A stretch of 52,938 nucleotides of DNA from Kiritimatiellia bacterium (GTDB taxonomy: Bacteria; Verrucomicrobiota; Kiritimatiellia; RFP12; UBA1067): contig JAFTCL010000075.1 of the NCBI GenBank assembly GCA_017454745.1, positions 1 through 52,938 on the forward strand, in the 5' to 3' direction. Below, piece after piece: positions 35,481 to 44,649 of the stretch. The notes beneath the pieces were generated by a model, which was given only the letters and a program-made list of their open reading frames with translations, ran no database searches and was not told where the DNA came from. Positions within the stretch are counted from its first letter, which is position 1, and the number at the start of each line of letters is the position of its first letter. The position numbers were made by a program, and so were the translations under genes.

Positions 35481-37118
35481 ATGAAAACTGCCATCGTTTC
35501 AATAATGATGTTTCCGGCCATAATGCTCGGCGGGGCGACCACGCTGCGCAACCCGCCGACGGAGTGTTCCGCGCCGCCGCTGACCGTCCTGTCCCAATAT
35601 AACAACACTTATGGCTGCAATGCGAAAAGCGAGCTGTTTTCCTCCGCCAGAACGGGAGGGTCGCCGTACCTGGCGACCGAACACGAATATGCCTACGACC
35701 CCATTGGAAACCGCACATCCTCATCCGACCTCGGCACGACACGCGCCTACACCGCCAACAGCCTCAACCATTACACCGAGATTTCCACCCTCCGCGCCCC
35801 TGCGCCTCCGCGTGAGACATTTATCCCCCAGTTTGATGACGACGGAAACCAGACGCTCATCCAGACCAAGACGGGCGTTTGGTCCGTCACCTACAACGGC
35901 GAAAACTGCCCTATCCAGTGGTCCTGCGTTGCCTCTAACTCCTCCACTCCCAACTCCTCCACTCCTTCACTTATCTTGATGTCCTTCGACCGCATGGGGC
36001 GGCGGGTGTCGTACACCGAAACCGTTGGTGTTACCACCAACGCCCACCGCACCTTCGTTTACGACAACTACCTGCAAATAGCCAACTCTGAACTCACCAC
36101 TTCCAACTCCCAACTTTTCGTCTGGGATCCAACCGAACCCATCGCCACCCGCCCGCTGGTGTGGCAACATAATGGCGGCGTGTACTACTACTCTCACGAC
36201 GGCAACAAGAACATTTCGGAACTGGTGGATGACGACGGATCAGTTGTTGCCCATTACGAATACGCCCCGTTCGGGGATGTGACGGCTACTGTAGGAAATC
36301 TTGCGTATGCTAACCGTTTCCGCTTCTCAAGCGAATACTCCGATGACACATTGGGTCTGGTGTATTACAACTACCGTCATTATGAGCCAGTGACGGGGAA
36401 GTGGATGAGACGAGATTATTATGATAACACATTAATTCCGTATTCGTTCGTAGACAATGATGTGGCTAATTGTTATGACGATCTTGGTTTGTCAAAACGA
36501 CCAGCCAGAAATGCAGATCGGGGCCAAAGAGATGGACATCGCAGTAGAAAAAATGGTAACAAAGGAGATAAGCATTCCAGAGCGTACGGGTATGGCGGTA
36601 GAGAGAATCCACGGCGTGTCCGTGTAAATAGGCGTGGGAAACTTATTAAAACGCCAATAAAGGGAAACAAAGAATGTGTCAGCACCAGTGCGTTAAGTGT
36701 TGCTGGCGCGATAGAAACAGGTTTAATTGTGGGAAATGTGGCCGTCTGGGCTTTTGAGGAAATGGGCTGGTATGACGAGACTGTTGATTGGTCGTACGAA
36801 ATCAAGGGTGAGTTATGCTGTGAATACCCTTTTATGCCAGTTGTGACTGAAATTTTTGTAAAAATTAAGGACGGTGAAGCTATATTAAGCGATCCATTGT
36901 GGGGAATTTTAACGACAAGTGTTTCCGCAGAATACGAGGTTGAGAAACAAACAACCATAACTTTTTCATGTTGTTGCGAAAATCCAAAGAGAGTCAGTAT
37001 TGACATACAAAAACTATCCGTTAATGTTTACGAGAATTGGCTGTGGGGGGTAATCGGGTCATCTCGCGGTGTGGCTCGTTTGACTACGGTTTCCATTAAA
37101 ACGCCGTGCGGGAGATGA
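35481..37118 (+). CDS. orphan RHS-repeat core protein with unrecognised C-terminal tip
   Basis: A 545-residue protein. After a hydrophobic, signal-like N-terminus it joins an RHS repeat abruptly (HEYAYDPIGNRTSS). It continues to the RHS-associated core (HYEYAPFGDVTA, then FSSEYSDDTLGLVYYNYRHY, then GKWMRRD). The core ends at YDDLGL (about residues 332-337), a variant of the DPxGL border. Full RHS toxins have over a thousand residues before this point, so this is a short orphan. The 208-residue tip has a very basic part, a hydrophobic helix (about SALSVAGAIETGLIVGNVAV) and a Cys-rich beta region with CCEYPF and CCCENP. I do not recognise it. The Sel1 gene starts 2 bases after the stop. Confidence 0.75.
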   Translation: MKTAIVSIMMFPAIMLGGATTLRNPPTECSAPPLTVLSQYNNTYGCNAKSELFSSARTGGSPYLATEHEYAYDPIGNRTSSSDLGTTRAYTANSLNHYTEISTLRAPAPPRETFIPQFDDDGNQTLIQTKTGVWSVTYNGENCPIQWSCVASNSSTPNSSTPSLILMSFDRMGRRVSYTETVGVTTNAHRTFVYDNYLQIANSELTTSNSQLFVWDPTEPIATRPLVWQHNGGVYYYSHDGNKNISELVDDDGSVVAHYEYAPFGDVTATVGNLAYANRFRFSSEYSDDTLGLVYYNYRHYEPVTGKWMRRDYYDNTLIPYSFVDNDVANCYDDLGLSKRPARNADRGQRDGHRSRKNGNKGDKHSRAYGYGGRENPRRVRVNRRGKLIKTPIKGNKECVSTSALSVAGAIETGLIVGNVAVWAFEEMGWYDETVDWSYEIKGELCCEYPFMPVVTEIFVKIKDGEAILSDPLWGILTTSVSAEYEVEKQTTITFSCCCENPKRVSIDIQKLSVNVYENWLWGVIGSSRGVARLTTVSIKTPCGR

Positions 37119-37120
37119 CT

Positions 37121-37804
37121 ATGGTCAACAAATTCGCAAAAGCACTGTATGAATTGATAGACGCTATGATTATCGAGGGCACGGCATCAAACAAAGTAAT
37201 TTTAAAATTGTACGAATTTTTGCTGTACGAAATGATGGATGGTGTGGCCGCGCAACGTATTGGACAGTATTACTTGACTGGGCAACTTGATGGAATAAAG
37301 CAGAACGGAATAGAGCCTCAGCGTTGGAAGGTTAGAAGAAATAAAGCGGAGTTTTATTTAAGAACCGCATATCGGCTAGGATGCCGCGAGGCAGCATACG
37401 ATTTAGCATGGGTGTATCTGGACCGCCGAAAGACTGCCAGCCTTCAAGACTACAGGTCAGTTAAATGGTTTAAAATTGCTATGCGTTTTGAAAAAGGACC
37501 ACGTAAATGGGATTGTTATCAACATATAGGATGTTATTATTACCGCAAAATTAAAGGGGTGGCTGGTACTAAGAAAGCTTTGGAATATTGGCGAGTTGCT
37601 GCCAGAAACGGCGATGTCGCATCTATGATCGAGATGGGTATCGCATTTTGGTTCGGTGATGGAGTGGATCAAAATTCAATTATTGCCCGTAAATATTTCG
37701 CGAAATGCATACGTAAGGACCCTTCTACAGTCAAAAGAATCAAACGGGTGATGTGTTCGACAGCACCAGAAGGGGAGGTCAATAGATGGATTGGATCTTT
37801 ATGA
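37121..37804 (+). CDS. Sel1-repeat protein, candidate partner of the RHS tip
   Basis: A 227-residue helical protein with no signal peptide. At least two Sel1/TPR-like units are visible: KAEFYLRTAYRLGCREAAYDLAWVY and KKALEYWRVAARNGDVASMIEMGIAFWFGDG. Sel1 repeats mediate protein binding. GGGAG lies 7 bases before ATG 37121, and the gene begins 2 bases after the RHS stop, so the two are coupled. In RHS and other polymorphic toxin loci the gene directly after the toxin is commonly its immunity gene, so that is the natural hypothesis. AT content and codon choice match the RHS tip rather than the housekeeping genes nearby. Confidence 0.75.
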   Translation: MVNKFAKALYELIDAMIIEGTASNKVILKLYEFLLYEMMDGVAAQRIGQYYLTGQLDGIKQNGIEPQRWKVRRNKAEFYLRTAYRLGCREAAYDLAWVYLDRRKTASLQDYRSVKWFKIAMRFEKGPRKWDCYQHIGCYYYRKIKGVAGTKKALEYWRVAARNGDVASMIEMGIAFWFGDGVDQNSIIARKYFAKCIRKDPSTVKRIKRVMCSTAPEGEVNRWIGSL

Positions 37805-37833
37805 TTAATTGTAGCTCTTTAATGTGGGGGTGT

Positions 37834-38037
37834 CAATGACCACCTATCAAAACTACTTTGTTATGCATACGTTGGTTGGTGTATGGATAAGTGCACATCC
37901 CCGTAATGCGTTTCTGTTGTAAAGTCAGATAACCAATGGACATGATGTGAAAAAACTTACAGAGTATTTCGGTGGCAACGCCGTGACAGTGTGTGACAAT
38001 AACAGGAAAAGACATCAGATGCGGAATCTTTCCTAAA
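37834..38037 (+). pseudogene. possible decayed small ORF between the Sel1 and DsbD-like genes
   Basis: ATG 37834 follows a GGGGG site and encodes 28 residues (MTTYQNYFVMHTLVG... AFLL) to a TAA. The same frame then continues for about 35 sense codons (through HDVKKLTEYFGGNAVTVCD) to a second TAA. This could be a small gene broken by a stop, an old displaced toxin tip or immunity remnant, or chance in AT-rich DNA. There is no recognisable family. The rest of 37805-38056 shows nothing else. Confidence 0.25.
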
Positions 38038-38059
38038 AAATACTTTTGAGGGCAGAATG

Positions 38060-39601
38060 ATGGACAGGGCGATTGATTTGAGAAACACACTGTATTTGTC
38101 GGTTGTTATTTTTATGGCCTTGTGTTTTGGGGGTGATACTTTAAGTCACAAGATCCGTTTTGGCGATGAGTCCACCATAACATTATACTATAGACCGTAT
38201 AGTTTCTTGTGCGACAAGTTGTGGGAAATGCAAGCGGCCGGCTTAACGTCCACCGGAAAATTTGTCTACGGCAAAAAATTCTTTGAAAGTTCTTGCTCTC
38301 TCTTCTTCTATTTGTGTGAATACATTGCCACACAAGATGAATGCGTGCATTTTGACACCGCCGAAGATTATCTTTTCTTATCGTATAGTGATTATTTCAC
38401 TACTGATGACTATAGTAAAGGCGGCAAATATTGCGACTTTTCCAACGCGACATGCCGGAATATGCTGCAATTGTCATTGCTAATCGGGTTTGTGGAAGGC
38501 TTTTCGCCCCATGCCTTCGCGTTTGGAATAATGATGGCTGTGATCTTTACCGCGTCCGCAAAGAGGAAACGTATAAGCGTGGCCTATATGCTGCCTCTTT
38601 TTTCCGGTTTGTTCATTGTCAATACTGTGGCGGGGGCTGGTAATGCGCGGCACTTGTGGTTGTCGGAAAGTTGTGGCCCCCTGTGCGCCCTGACAAACTT
38701 AAGTCTTGCTCTTTTCCTTTTCTTGTTGGCGGGACTCCTGTTTTGGTGTGGGGCGCGTCGGAGAAAAGCCCCTTCGATTGAAGTTGACGATTTTGTTTGT
38801 TATACCGAAAAAGTCTCCCCGCGATATAAAATGGTCTTAACTTTGGTTGGCTTTTTATTCGGCATGTTTGTGGCGTTGCCCTGTCTTGCCCGTGCCGCCG
38901 ATGTCTATGGGGCCATATCGGAAATCTTCGCTCGCGTTTACGGCTTTTGGTTTCGGATGTCATTGCTGTCAGCATATAATTTAGCATTTCTATTTCCATT
39001 ATTTGCAGTGTTTGCAATTGCAACATGGGGTGTAAATCTTGTCTGGCTGTCGGGTAAGGATAGCCGCAGCCTTCGTGAAACAAAGATTGTGTTGGGGATA
39101 GTGGCCGCCCTCTACGGGATCTTCTTGTTGCTCTCTCCTATATACCCCCCTATCGAATTTATAATGATTCAGATGCATTCTAACTGCAAAAACAATACGT
39201 GCAATAAAACAGACACAAGATTGTTTTGTGAATGCGATGTGCTTTCGCAAACCGTTTTACTGCATCCTTTCATCGAAAATGGCAGATGGCCAGAATCTAT
39301 TTCCGCAACGGAATTTTTAGGTATAATGAAAATGTTTATGGATTTTTGTCATGACACGCATAAATTTAAACACAATGATTTTCGGCAATTAAAAGTTCCC
39401 GTTATTGTCAACGAATCCCTTCCCGGAATGTTATATTCAAGACCGGGCACTCCCAGATGGGAGGATCGCCCATCACTTATTATTGAAACTCTTTCCGGCA
39501 GGACAATTTGTCTTCGGGAGGAAATCGACCAATTTTGTGACGTTTATGGAGTAAAATGGGAAAATAGGAAGGTGGGACTGGTTTTCTCTATGAAGGAATA
39601 A
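38060..39601 (+). CDS. degenerate DsbD/CcdA-like polytopic membrane protein
   Basis: A 513-residue protein. A signal or anchor helix is followed by an extracytoplasmic, Cys-containing domain to about residue 130, then two halves of about three helices each, joined by a basic loop (CGARRRK). The first half begins LLIGFVEGFSPHAFAFG, which lines up with the DsbD/CcdA motif GxxDGxNPCAxxx. Here the redox Cys is His151. The second half keeps ALPC (Cys275) and has SAYNLAFLFPLF, like the LLYNLxFVLPL of DsbD. A soluble C-terminal domain follows from about residue 390. The match is by eye and moderate. If correct, one of the two thiol-transfer cysteines is lost. GAGGG precedes adjacent ATGs at 38057 and 38060. 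Confidence 0.5.
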   Translation: MDRAIDLRNTLYLSVVIFMALCFGGDTLSHKIRFGDESTITLYYRPYSFLCDKLWEMQAAGLTSTGKFVYGKKFFESSCSLFFYLCEYIATQDECVHFDTAEDYLFLSYSDYFTTDDYSKGGKYCDFSNATCRNMLQLSLLIGFVEGFSPHAFAFGIMMAVIFTASAKRKRISVAYMLPLFSGLFIVNTVAGAGNARHLWLSESCGPLCALTNLSLALFLFLLAGLLFWCGARRRKAPSIEVDDFVCYTEKVSPRYKMVLTLVGFLFGMFVALPCLARAADVYGAISEIFARVYGFWFRMSLLSAYNLAFLFPLFAVFAIATWGVNLVWLSGKDSRSLRETKIVLGIVAALYGIFLLLSPIYPPIEFIMIQMHSNCKNNTCNKTDTRLFCECDVLSQTVLLHPFIENGRWPESISATEFLGIMKMFMDFCHDTHKFKHNDFRQLKVPVIVNESLPGMLYSRPGTPRWEDRPSLIIETLSGRTICLREEIDQFCDVYGVKWENRKVGLVFSMKE

Positions 39602-39640
39602 AGGGACGCTATGTTTTATTAGGGAAATACGGATAAAAAA

Positions 39641-39715
39641 ATGACCGATTTATTAAAGTTGTTATTGGTGTGCCTGACGATTTTTTGCTATCATATATTT
39701 TTCAATTGCGCGTAA
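39641..39715 (+). CDS. possible 24-residue hydrophobic peptide
   Basis: ATG 39641 opens a 24-codon frame rich in Leu, Phe and Cys (MTDLLKLLLVCLTIFC... NCA) that could span the membrane. The ribosome site is weak (GGAT), and a candidate promoter for scpA lies inside it. It may be a small membrane peptide or chance. Confidence 0.2.
   Translation: MTDLLKLLLVCLTIFCYHIFFNCA
39665..39694 (+). promoter_or_regulatory. possible promoter of the scpA operon
   Basis: TTGGTG (39665-39670), an 18-base spacer and TATCAT (39689-39694), about 50 bases before the scpA start. It marks the border between the AT-rich island and the conserved block. Confidence 0.4.
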
Positions 39716-39742
39716 GGTGTCGTTTCGGAATCGGATGTTGAA

Positions 39743-40558
39743 ATGTCGGTCGAAAACCTGCTGAATGATAACGATTACAAGGTGGATCTGGAGGTCTTTG
39801 AAGGGCCGCTTGACCTATTGCTGTACCTTATCAGGCGGGACGAGGTGGACATTTACGACATCCCGATCGTCAAGATTACCGCCCAGTACATGGCATATCT
39901 GAACATGATGCGGATGCTCGACCTGGATATCGCGGGCGAGTTTCTGGTGATGGCATCGACGCTGATGATGATCAAGAGCCGCATGCTGCTGCCGGTTGAG
40001 TCCCGCCGTTCCGGCGGCCAGGATGACGAAGAATGGGTTGACCCGCGGCTGGACCTGGTAAGACAGCTGATCGAGTACAAAAAGTTCAAAGACGCCGCCG
40101 GCCAGTTATCCTACATGGAGTGCCTGCAAGGCGAAGCGTTCGGCTACGGCGGCGAAGGACCGGTATTCGAGAAAACCGAGGCCGACGCCGGACAGGCATT
40201 GGCGGACATTGGGCTGTTCGACCTGCTTACCGCCTTCCAAGAGGTACTGGCACGTGCCGCCGAGGTGCCGCTCGGACATCTCAAGCCCATCACCTGGTCG
40301 GTTCCGGACAAGATGCAGATGATAGTCAACCTCACCGCCAGCAAAGGACACGTGGCGTTCTCCAAACTTTTCAAGGAGGATTCCCCCCGCGGGGAAGTGA
40401 TCGTTACCTTTCTGGCGCTGCTGGAACTGCTCAGGATGCACCAAATCCAACTCCAGCAGAACGCGCCGTTCCACGAGATTTTGGTGCTGCCGCCGGAAAA
40501 CGGCGGAGATCCCGCCCAACCCCTGAATTTTGACGGAGTAGATAGCTATGCCAGCTGA
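39743..40558 (+). CDS. scpA: segregation and condensation protein A
   Basis: ScpA is the kleisin subunit of the bacterial SMC condensin: it bridges SMC heads and binds ScpB dimers. The 271-residue product opens with YKVDLEVFEGPLDLLLYLI and DIYDIPI, the family's N-terminal signature. It continues with GEFLVMASTLMMIKSRMLLP and ends with a winged-helix part (VIVTFLALLELLRMHQIQLQQ). All are standard. The start ATG 39743 has only a weak ribosome site. scpB starts 11 bases before its stop, so the two are coupled, as in most genomes. No smc gene lies in this window. Confidence 0.96.
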   Translation: MSVENLLNDNDYKVDLEVFEGPLDLLLYLIRRDEVDIYDIPIVKITAQYMAYLNMMRMLDLDIAGEFLVMASTLMMIKSRMLLPVESRRSGGQDDEEWVDPRLDLVRQLIEYKKFKDAAGQLSYMECLQGEAFGYGGEGPVFEKTEADAGQALADIGLFDLLTAFQEVLARAAEVPLGHLKPITWSVPDKMQMIVNLTASKGHVAFSKLFKEDSPRGEVIVTFLALLELLRMHQIQLQQNAPFHEILVLPPENGGDPAQPLNFDGVDSYAS

Positions 40559-41291
40559 TGAAGTGAAAATCCCGGCCCCGAAGAGCCTCCAGCAGATTGT
40601 CGGCGGACTGCTTTTCGGCGCCGACCACCCGTTGACGGTGGAAGAGATCCGGTCCACCCTCAAGGCGGTTGCCGCCTCGGATCCCGCCGACGACACCCTG
40701 CAGCTTTTCGCCAGCTCATCGCCGCGGGAGATCCGCGACGCCATCCTGAGCGTCGCCAAGGAATTGTCCCGGCTGGAGTTCGGTTTCGACCTTATCGAAC
40801 TTAACGGCGGTTTCCGATTCCAGACCCAACCCGCGTGCGGCCGTTGGCTGCGTTGCCTGTTGCACCAGGACCGGCCCAACCGGCTCTCCCGTCCGGCGTT
40901 GGAGACGTTGGCCATCATTGCCTACCGGCAGCCGATTTCAAAATCCGAGATGGAATCCATCCGCGGGGTGGCGGTTGACCACATGGTTAAATCGCTCATG
41001 GAGCTGCACCTGATCCGCATCGTCGGCCGCAGCGATCTGCCCGGCCACCCGTTCCTATACGGCACCACCGCAACATTCCTGAACCATTTCGGGCTGAGCA
41101 ACCTGAAGGAACTTAACGAACTTGACCCCACCCTGCAAAGGGCGAAACCGTCAGAGCGCCGGGCAATCCACAAAAAGGAAAAACCGTCGGAAGGGCCGAC
41201 CGAGCCGCTTTTTGCCGAGACGCCGGAAACCGACGGACAAACAAAACCAGAAAACCGAACCGAGGAGCCAGAAAATGAACAGCCGGCTTGA
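40548..41291 (+). CDS. scpB: segregation and condensation protein B
   Basis: ScpB is the KITE subunit of SMC-ScpAB. The 247-residue product has two winged-helix domains. It begins with [18 protein letters not shown], and the central signature is [22 protein letters not shown] followed by [14 protein letters not shown] and [15 protein letters not shown]. From about residue 195 there is a charged, disordered tail rich in Lys, Glu and Pro. GGAG lies 9 bases before ATG 40548, which is inside scpA. The next gene starts 17 bases before this stop. Confidence 0.95.
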   Translation: MPADEVKIPAPKSLQQIVGGLLFGADHPLTVEEIRSTLKAVAASDPADDTLQLFASSSPREIRDAILSVAKELSRLEFGFDLIELNGGFRFQTQPACGRWLRCLLHQDRPNRLSRPALETLAIIAYRQPISKSEMESIRGVAVDHMVKSLMELHLIRIVGRSDLPGHPFLYGTTATFLNHFGLSNLKELNELDPTLQRAKPSERRAIHKKEKPSEGPTEPLFAETPETDGQTKPENRTEEPENEQPA

Positions 41292-41991
41292 CATTGACGA
41301 TTTCGGGCATCCTGGCGCTTTCAAACGTTGGATGTCCCGCGCTTTTTTGGTGGCCGGCGGTCTCTGTCTGGTCGGGGTACTGGTTTGCCTTTGTTTCGAC
41401 CTATGGTCGCGCAACCGCGACGGCAAGCCCGCGAAACCGGCTCCCGCGCCCGTAGCCGCACCCGCGCCGGACCTTAACAAACCGGTGCGCGAAGCCCCCG
41501 CCGCCTTCCCCAAAAACTCCAACCTCCCCCGCGGCCGCGAAACCCTCCATTCCGGGGCGATCGACCTGAAAACCTTCGACGCCAAACGCGACTTGATCCG
41601 GTTTGACGACCGGCGCTGCTGGTTTGAGAGCGACCACGACAACGGCAAGGACACCGAGGATGACCATCTGATCAATAAGGCGATGGAGATTCCGCTGAAA
41701 CGGCTGGTGAATCTACTGGAAAAGAAAAACGCCAAAGCCCGGCTGAAAATCCAGGATTGCTTCCGCCCGGCTAACGCCAACCGCATCCATCTCGAAAACT
41801 CGCTTCACTGCGAGGGACGTGCCATCGACCTTACCGTGGAAAACGCCACGCTCAGCGATTTGGCGATCCTCTGCTGGCAGGCCGGATTTGATTTCGTGCT
41901 TTACGAAACCCCGAAAAATTCGGGCGAACATCTGCACTGTTCGGTCAAGCGGCTGGAAACCGCGAAACCCTCAACCACCCCAACCAAGTGA
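41275..41991 (+). CDS. membrane-anchored M15-like peptidase (D-Ala-D-Ala carboxypeptidase type)
   Basis: A 238-residue protein with one N-terminal membrane helix (about 24-42), a Pro/Ala-rich linker, and a C-terminal domain. That domain has the zinc-site pattern of M15 peptidases: [10 protein letters not shown] (His-x6-Asp) and HLHCSVK (final His). The intervening KIQDCFRP fits the strand before the first ligand. M15 enzymes trim peptidoglycan stem peptides in the periplasm, which fits the topology. The open frame extends 51 codons upstream into scpB, but GAGGAG 7 bases before ATG 41275 and the membrane helix set the start. Confidence 0.75.
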   Translation: MNSRLDIDDFGHPGAFKRWMSRAFLVAGGLCLVGVLVCLCFDLWSRNRDGKPAKPAPAPVAAPAPDLNKPVREAPAAFPKNSNLPRGRETLHSGAIDLKTFDAKRDLIRFDDRRCWFESDHDNGKDTEDDHLINKAMEIPLKRLVNLLEKKNAKARLKIQDCFRPANANRIHLENSLHCEGRAIDLTVENATLSDLAILCWQAGFDFVLYETPKNSGEHLHCSVKRLETAKPSTTPTK

Positions 41992-41996
41992 CAACC

Positions 41997-44060
41997 ATGA
42001 ACAATCCGTTCTTGAACATTCCGCACCTTCCTGAGTTCAACCGCATGGATCCCGAATCCGCGCGCGAAGCGTTTAACCGGCTTATCCCGGAGACGCTGCA
42101 AAAAATCGAGACGCTGGAGAAATCATTCACCCCGACTTGGGAGGGATTGGTACGCCCGCTGTATGACATCTGCCGTCCCGTGTATGACGCCTGGCTGTTT
42201 TTCGAACACCTCAAGTCGGTCATCGACAACGACAACTGGCGCAAGGTGCAGGACGAATTTTTGCCGCGCATAGTGACGTTTGAACAGCGGGTCAGCCAAA
42301 GCCCAGCACTATACCGTGGCCACCTTCAACTGCGCGACGCCGACCGCGCCGAGCCGTTCCTGAACGGCACCCAGCACCACATCCTCGAAAAGACCATCCG
42401 CGATTTCGAATTGTCCGGCGTAGGGCTTGATCCGGACAAGCAACAGCGTTTCAACGCCATCCAAGTCCGGCTTTCGCAGGCCAGCACCGATTTCGCAAAC
42501 CATGTCCTTGACGCCACAAAGGCGTTCAGCATGACCCTTACCACGCAGGAAGAGGTAAAGGGGCTTCCTGAATCGCTGCTTGAAATTACCGCGCAGGCGG
42601 CGGCGGATGGCAAAGAATTCGACGCCGCCCGCGGCCCGTGGAAGATTACTCTTGACGCGGCGGTTTACCGCCCGTTCATGCGCTACAGCGAAAACCGCGC
42701 CGCACGGGAACTTTTGTTCCGGAAGTACAACACCCGTGCCGCTTCGGGCGATTTGGACAACTCGGCGCTAATCGAGGAAATCCTTAAACTGCGCCGCGAA
42801 ATGGCGCAACTGTTGGGATTCGAAACCTACGCCGATCTCAACCTCTCCACCAAAATGGCGAAATGCGTGGCCAATGTTGACAGTCTGGTTGAAGAGCTGG
42901 CCGAAGCCGCCCGCCCCGTTGCCGTCCGCGAAAATGCCGAACTGTTGGGATTCGCCCGCTCCAACGGTTTCGCCGAGGACAGCTTTCAGCCGTGGGATAT
43001 CGCCTATTGGCAAGAGCGCCGCCGTAAGGCGCTTTACGATTACGACGATGAGGAATTGAGCAAATACTTCCAATTCCCCAAAGTGCTGGACGGGTTGTTT
43101 AAGCTTGCGGAACGTCTGTTCGGAATCAAGATCACCCCTGCCGACGGCGAGGCCCAGGTATGGCATCCGGATGTGCGCTTCTTCCAGATCAGCGACGCAG
43201 ACGGAACCCCGCGCGCCGCGTTTTATCTCGATCCCTACAGCCGACCGGCCACCAAGCGCGGCGGCGCATGGATGAACGGTTTCCGCAATCGCGACCTCAC
43301 CCCGAACGGCCAGCTGGAACTGCCGACTGCGGTAATGGTCTGCAACCAAACCGTTCCGGTCGGCGGGCGTCCCGCCCAGATGCGTTTCGGCGAGGTAGAA
43401 ACCCTCTTCCACGAATTCGGCCATTCCCTCCAGCACAACCTGACCGACATCAACGAACCGGCAGCCGCCGGAATCAACGGCGTCGAGTGGGACGCGGTGG
43501 AGATTGCCAGCCAGTTCATGGAAAACTGGTGTTACGAACGCGACACGCTCAAAGGTTTAAGCTGCCACATTGACAGCGGAGAACCCCTGCCTGACGAACT
43601 TTTTGACAAAGTGGTTGCCGCCAAAAACTACATGGCCGCCTCCGCCATGATGGGCCAGCTCTACTTTGGAGCGACCGATATGGATCTTTACGCGCGTTAT
43701 CCCAAACCGGAATGGCCAGACGCCAACGCGGTTAAAGAGGCTAACGAGCTTAAGTTCAGCCCGCATCCGATTTTCAAAGAAGGGCGTTTTCTCAACACCT
43801 TCACCCATATTTTCGCCGGCGGTTACGCTGCCGGATATTACAGCTACAAGTGGTCGGAGGTAATTTCCGCCGATGCGTTCGCCGCTTTCGAGGAGGCCGG
43901 GCTTGACAATGAGTCCGCCATCCGCGAGATCGGGCGCCGCTACCGCTCCACCATACTCGGGATGGGCGGCAGTATTCCTCCGGACGAGGTATACCGGCTT
44001 TTCCGCGGACGCGACGCCTCCACCGACGCGATTCTGCGCCACTGCGGACTTAAGGATTAA
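41997..44060 (+). CDS. prlC: M3 family oligopeptidase (oligopeptidase A type)
   Basis: M3 metallopeptidases degrade short peptides, including cleaved signal peptides, in the cytoplasm. The 687-residue length is normal for oligopeptidase A. The zinc motif is [10 protein letters not shown] (His472, Glu473, His476), followed by the third-ligand helix [15 protein letters not shown]. The C-terminal substrate-binding region [21 protein letters not shown] has the conserved Gly-Tyr repeats. ATG 41997 is the likely start; GTG 41988 overlaps the previous stop. folE begins 2 bases after the stop. Having two signal peptidases in the same window makes a signal-peptide disposal role reasonable. Confidence 0.92.
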   Translation: MNNPFLNIPHLPEFNRMDPESAREAFNRLIPETLQKIETLEKSFTPTWEGLVRPLYDICRPVYDAWLFFEHLKSVIDNDNWRKVQDEFLPRIVTFEQRVSQSPALYRGHLQLRDADRAEPFLNGTQHHILEKTIRDFELSGVGLDPDKQQRFNAIQVRLSQASTDFANHVLDATKAFSMTLTTQEEVKGLPESLLEITAQAAADGKEFDAARGPWKITLDAAVYRPFMRYSENRAARELLFRKYNTRAASGDLDNSALIEEILKLRREMAQLLGFETYADLNLSTKMAKCVANVDSLVEELAEAARPVAVRENAELLGFARSNGFAEDSFQPWDIAYWQERRRKALYDYDDEELSKYFQFPKVLDGLFKLAERLFGIKITPADGEAQVWHPDVRFFQISDADGTPRAAFYLDPYSRPATKRGGAWMNGFRNRDLTPNGQLELPTAVMVCNQTVPVGGRPAQMRFGEVETLFHEFGHSLQHNLTDINEPAAAGINGVEWDAVEIASQFMENWCYERDTLKGLSCHIDSGEPLPDELFDKVVAAKNYMAASAMMGQLYFGATDMDLYARYPKPEWPDANAVKEANELKFSPHPIFKEGRFLNTFTHIFAGGYAAGYYSYKWSEVISADAFAAFEEAGLDNESAIREIGRRYRSTILGMGGSIPPDEVYRLFRGRDASTDAILRHCGLKD

Positions 44061-44062
44061 CC

Positions 44063-44641
44063 ATGAGCAAACCGAAGCAACCGAATGAGAAACGGATCGC
44101 GGAGCTGGTCCGCGAACTGTTGCAGGAACTGGGCGAAGACCCTCAGCGCGAGGGGCTGCTGAAAACCCCCGGGCGGGTTGCCAAATCGCTGGCGTTCCTT
44201 ACCGGCGGCTACCGCCAAGACCTGAAAAAGGTGATGAACGGCGCGGTTTTCCACACCGATATCAACCACATGGTGATTTTGCGTGACATCGAGGTTTACA
44301 GTATGTGCGAACACCACATGCTGCCGTTTTTCGGAAAATGCCACGTGGGCTATATCGCCCAAGGTAAAGTGCTTGGCGTCAGCAAAATCGCCCGGATTGT
44401 GGACCACTACGCGCGCCGTTTGCAAATCCAGGAACAGCTTACCGACCAGATCGCCCAATCCATACTCCGCGAATCGAACGCCGAAGGCGTAGGCGTGGTG
44501 ATGGAGTGCCAACACCTGTGCATGATGATGCGCGGGGTGCAAAAGCAGAACTCCGTCATGACCACCTCCGCCGTTTTAGGCTCATTCCGCGAAGACCAGA
44601 CCGTTCGCCAGGAATTCATGGCGCTGCTTAACAACCGGTAA
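44063..44641 (+). CDS. folE: GTP cyclohydrolase I
   Basis: FolE converts GTP to dihydroneopterin triphosphate, the first step of folate and pterin synthesis. The 192-residue product shows [19 protein letters not shown] (zinc Cys and His), [22 protein letters not shown] and [12 protein letters not shown] (second zinc Cys), and is full length. The N-terminal part [20 protein letters not shown] is also typical. AAGGA lies about 7 bases before ATG 44063, within the end of the oligopeptidase gene. The TIM-barrel gene follows after 8 bases. Confidence 0.97.
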   Translation: MSKPKQPNEKRIAELVRELLQELGEDPQREGLLKTPGRVAKSLAFLTGGYRQDLKKVMNGAVFHTDINHMVILRDIEVYSMCEHHMLPFFGKCHVGYIAQGKVLGVSKIARIVDHYARRLQIQEQLTDQIAQSILRESNAEGVGVVMECQHLCMMMRGVQKQNSVMTTSAVLGSFREDQTVRQEFMALLNNR

Positions 44642-44649
44642 CGAAACCC

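Noticed and set aside
37833..38090. An 85-codon minus-strand open frame
   Set aside because: It overlaps the start of the DsbD-like gene, has no ribosome site and no similarity that I can see.
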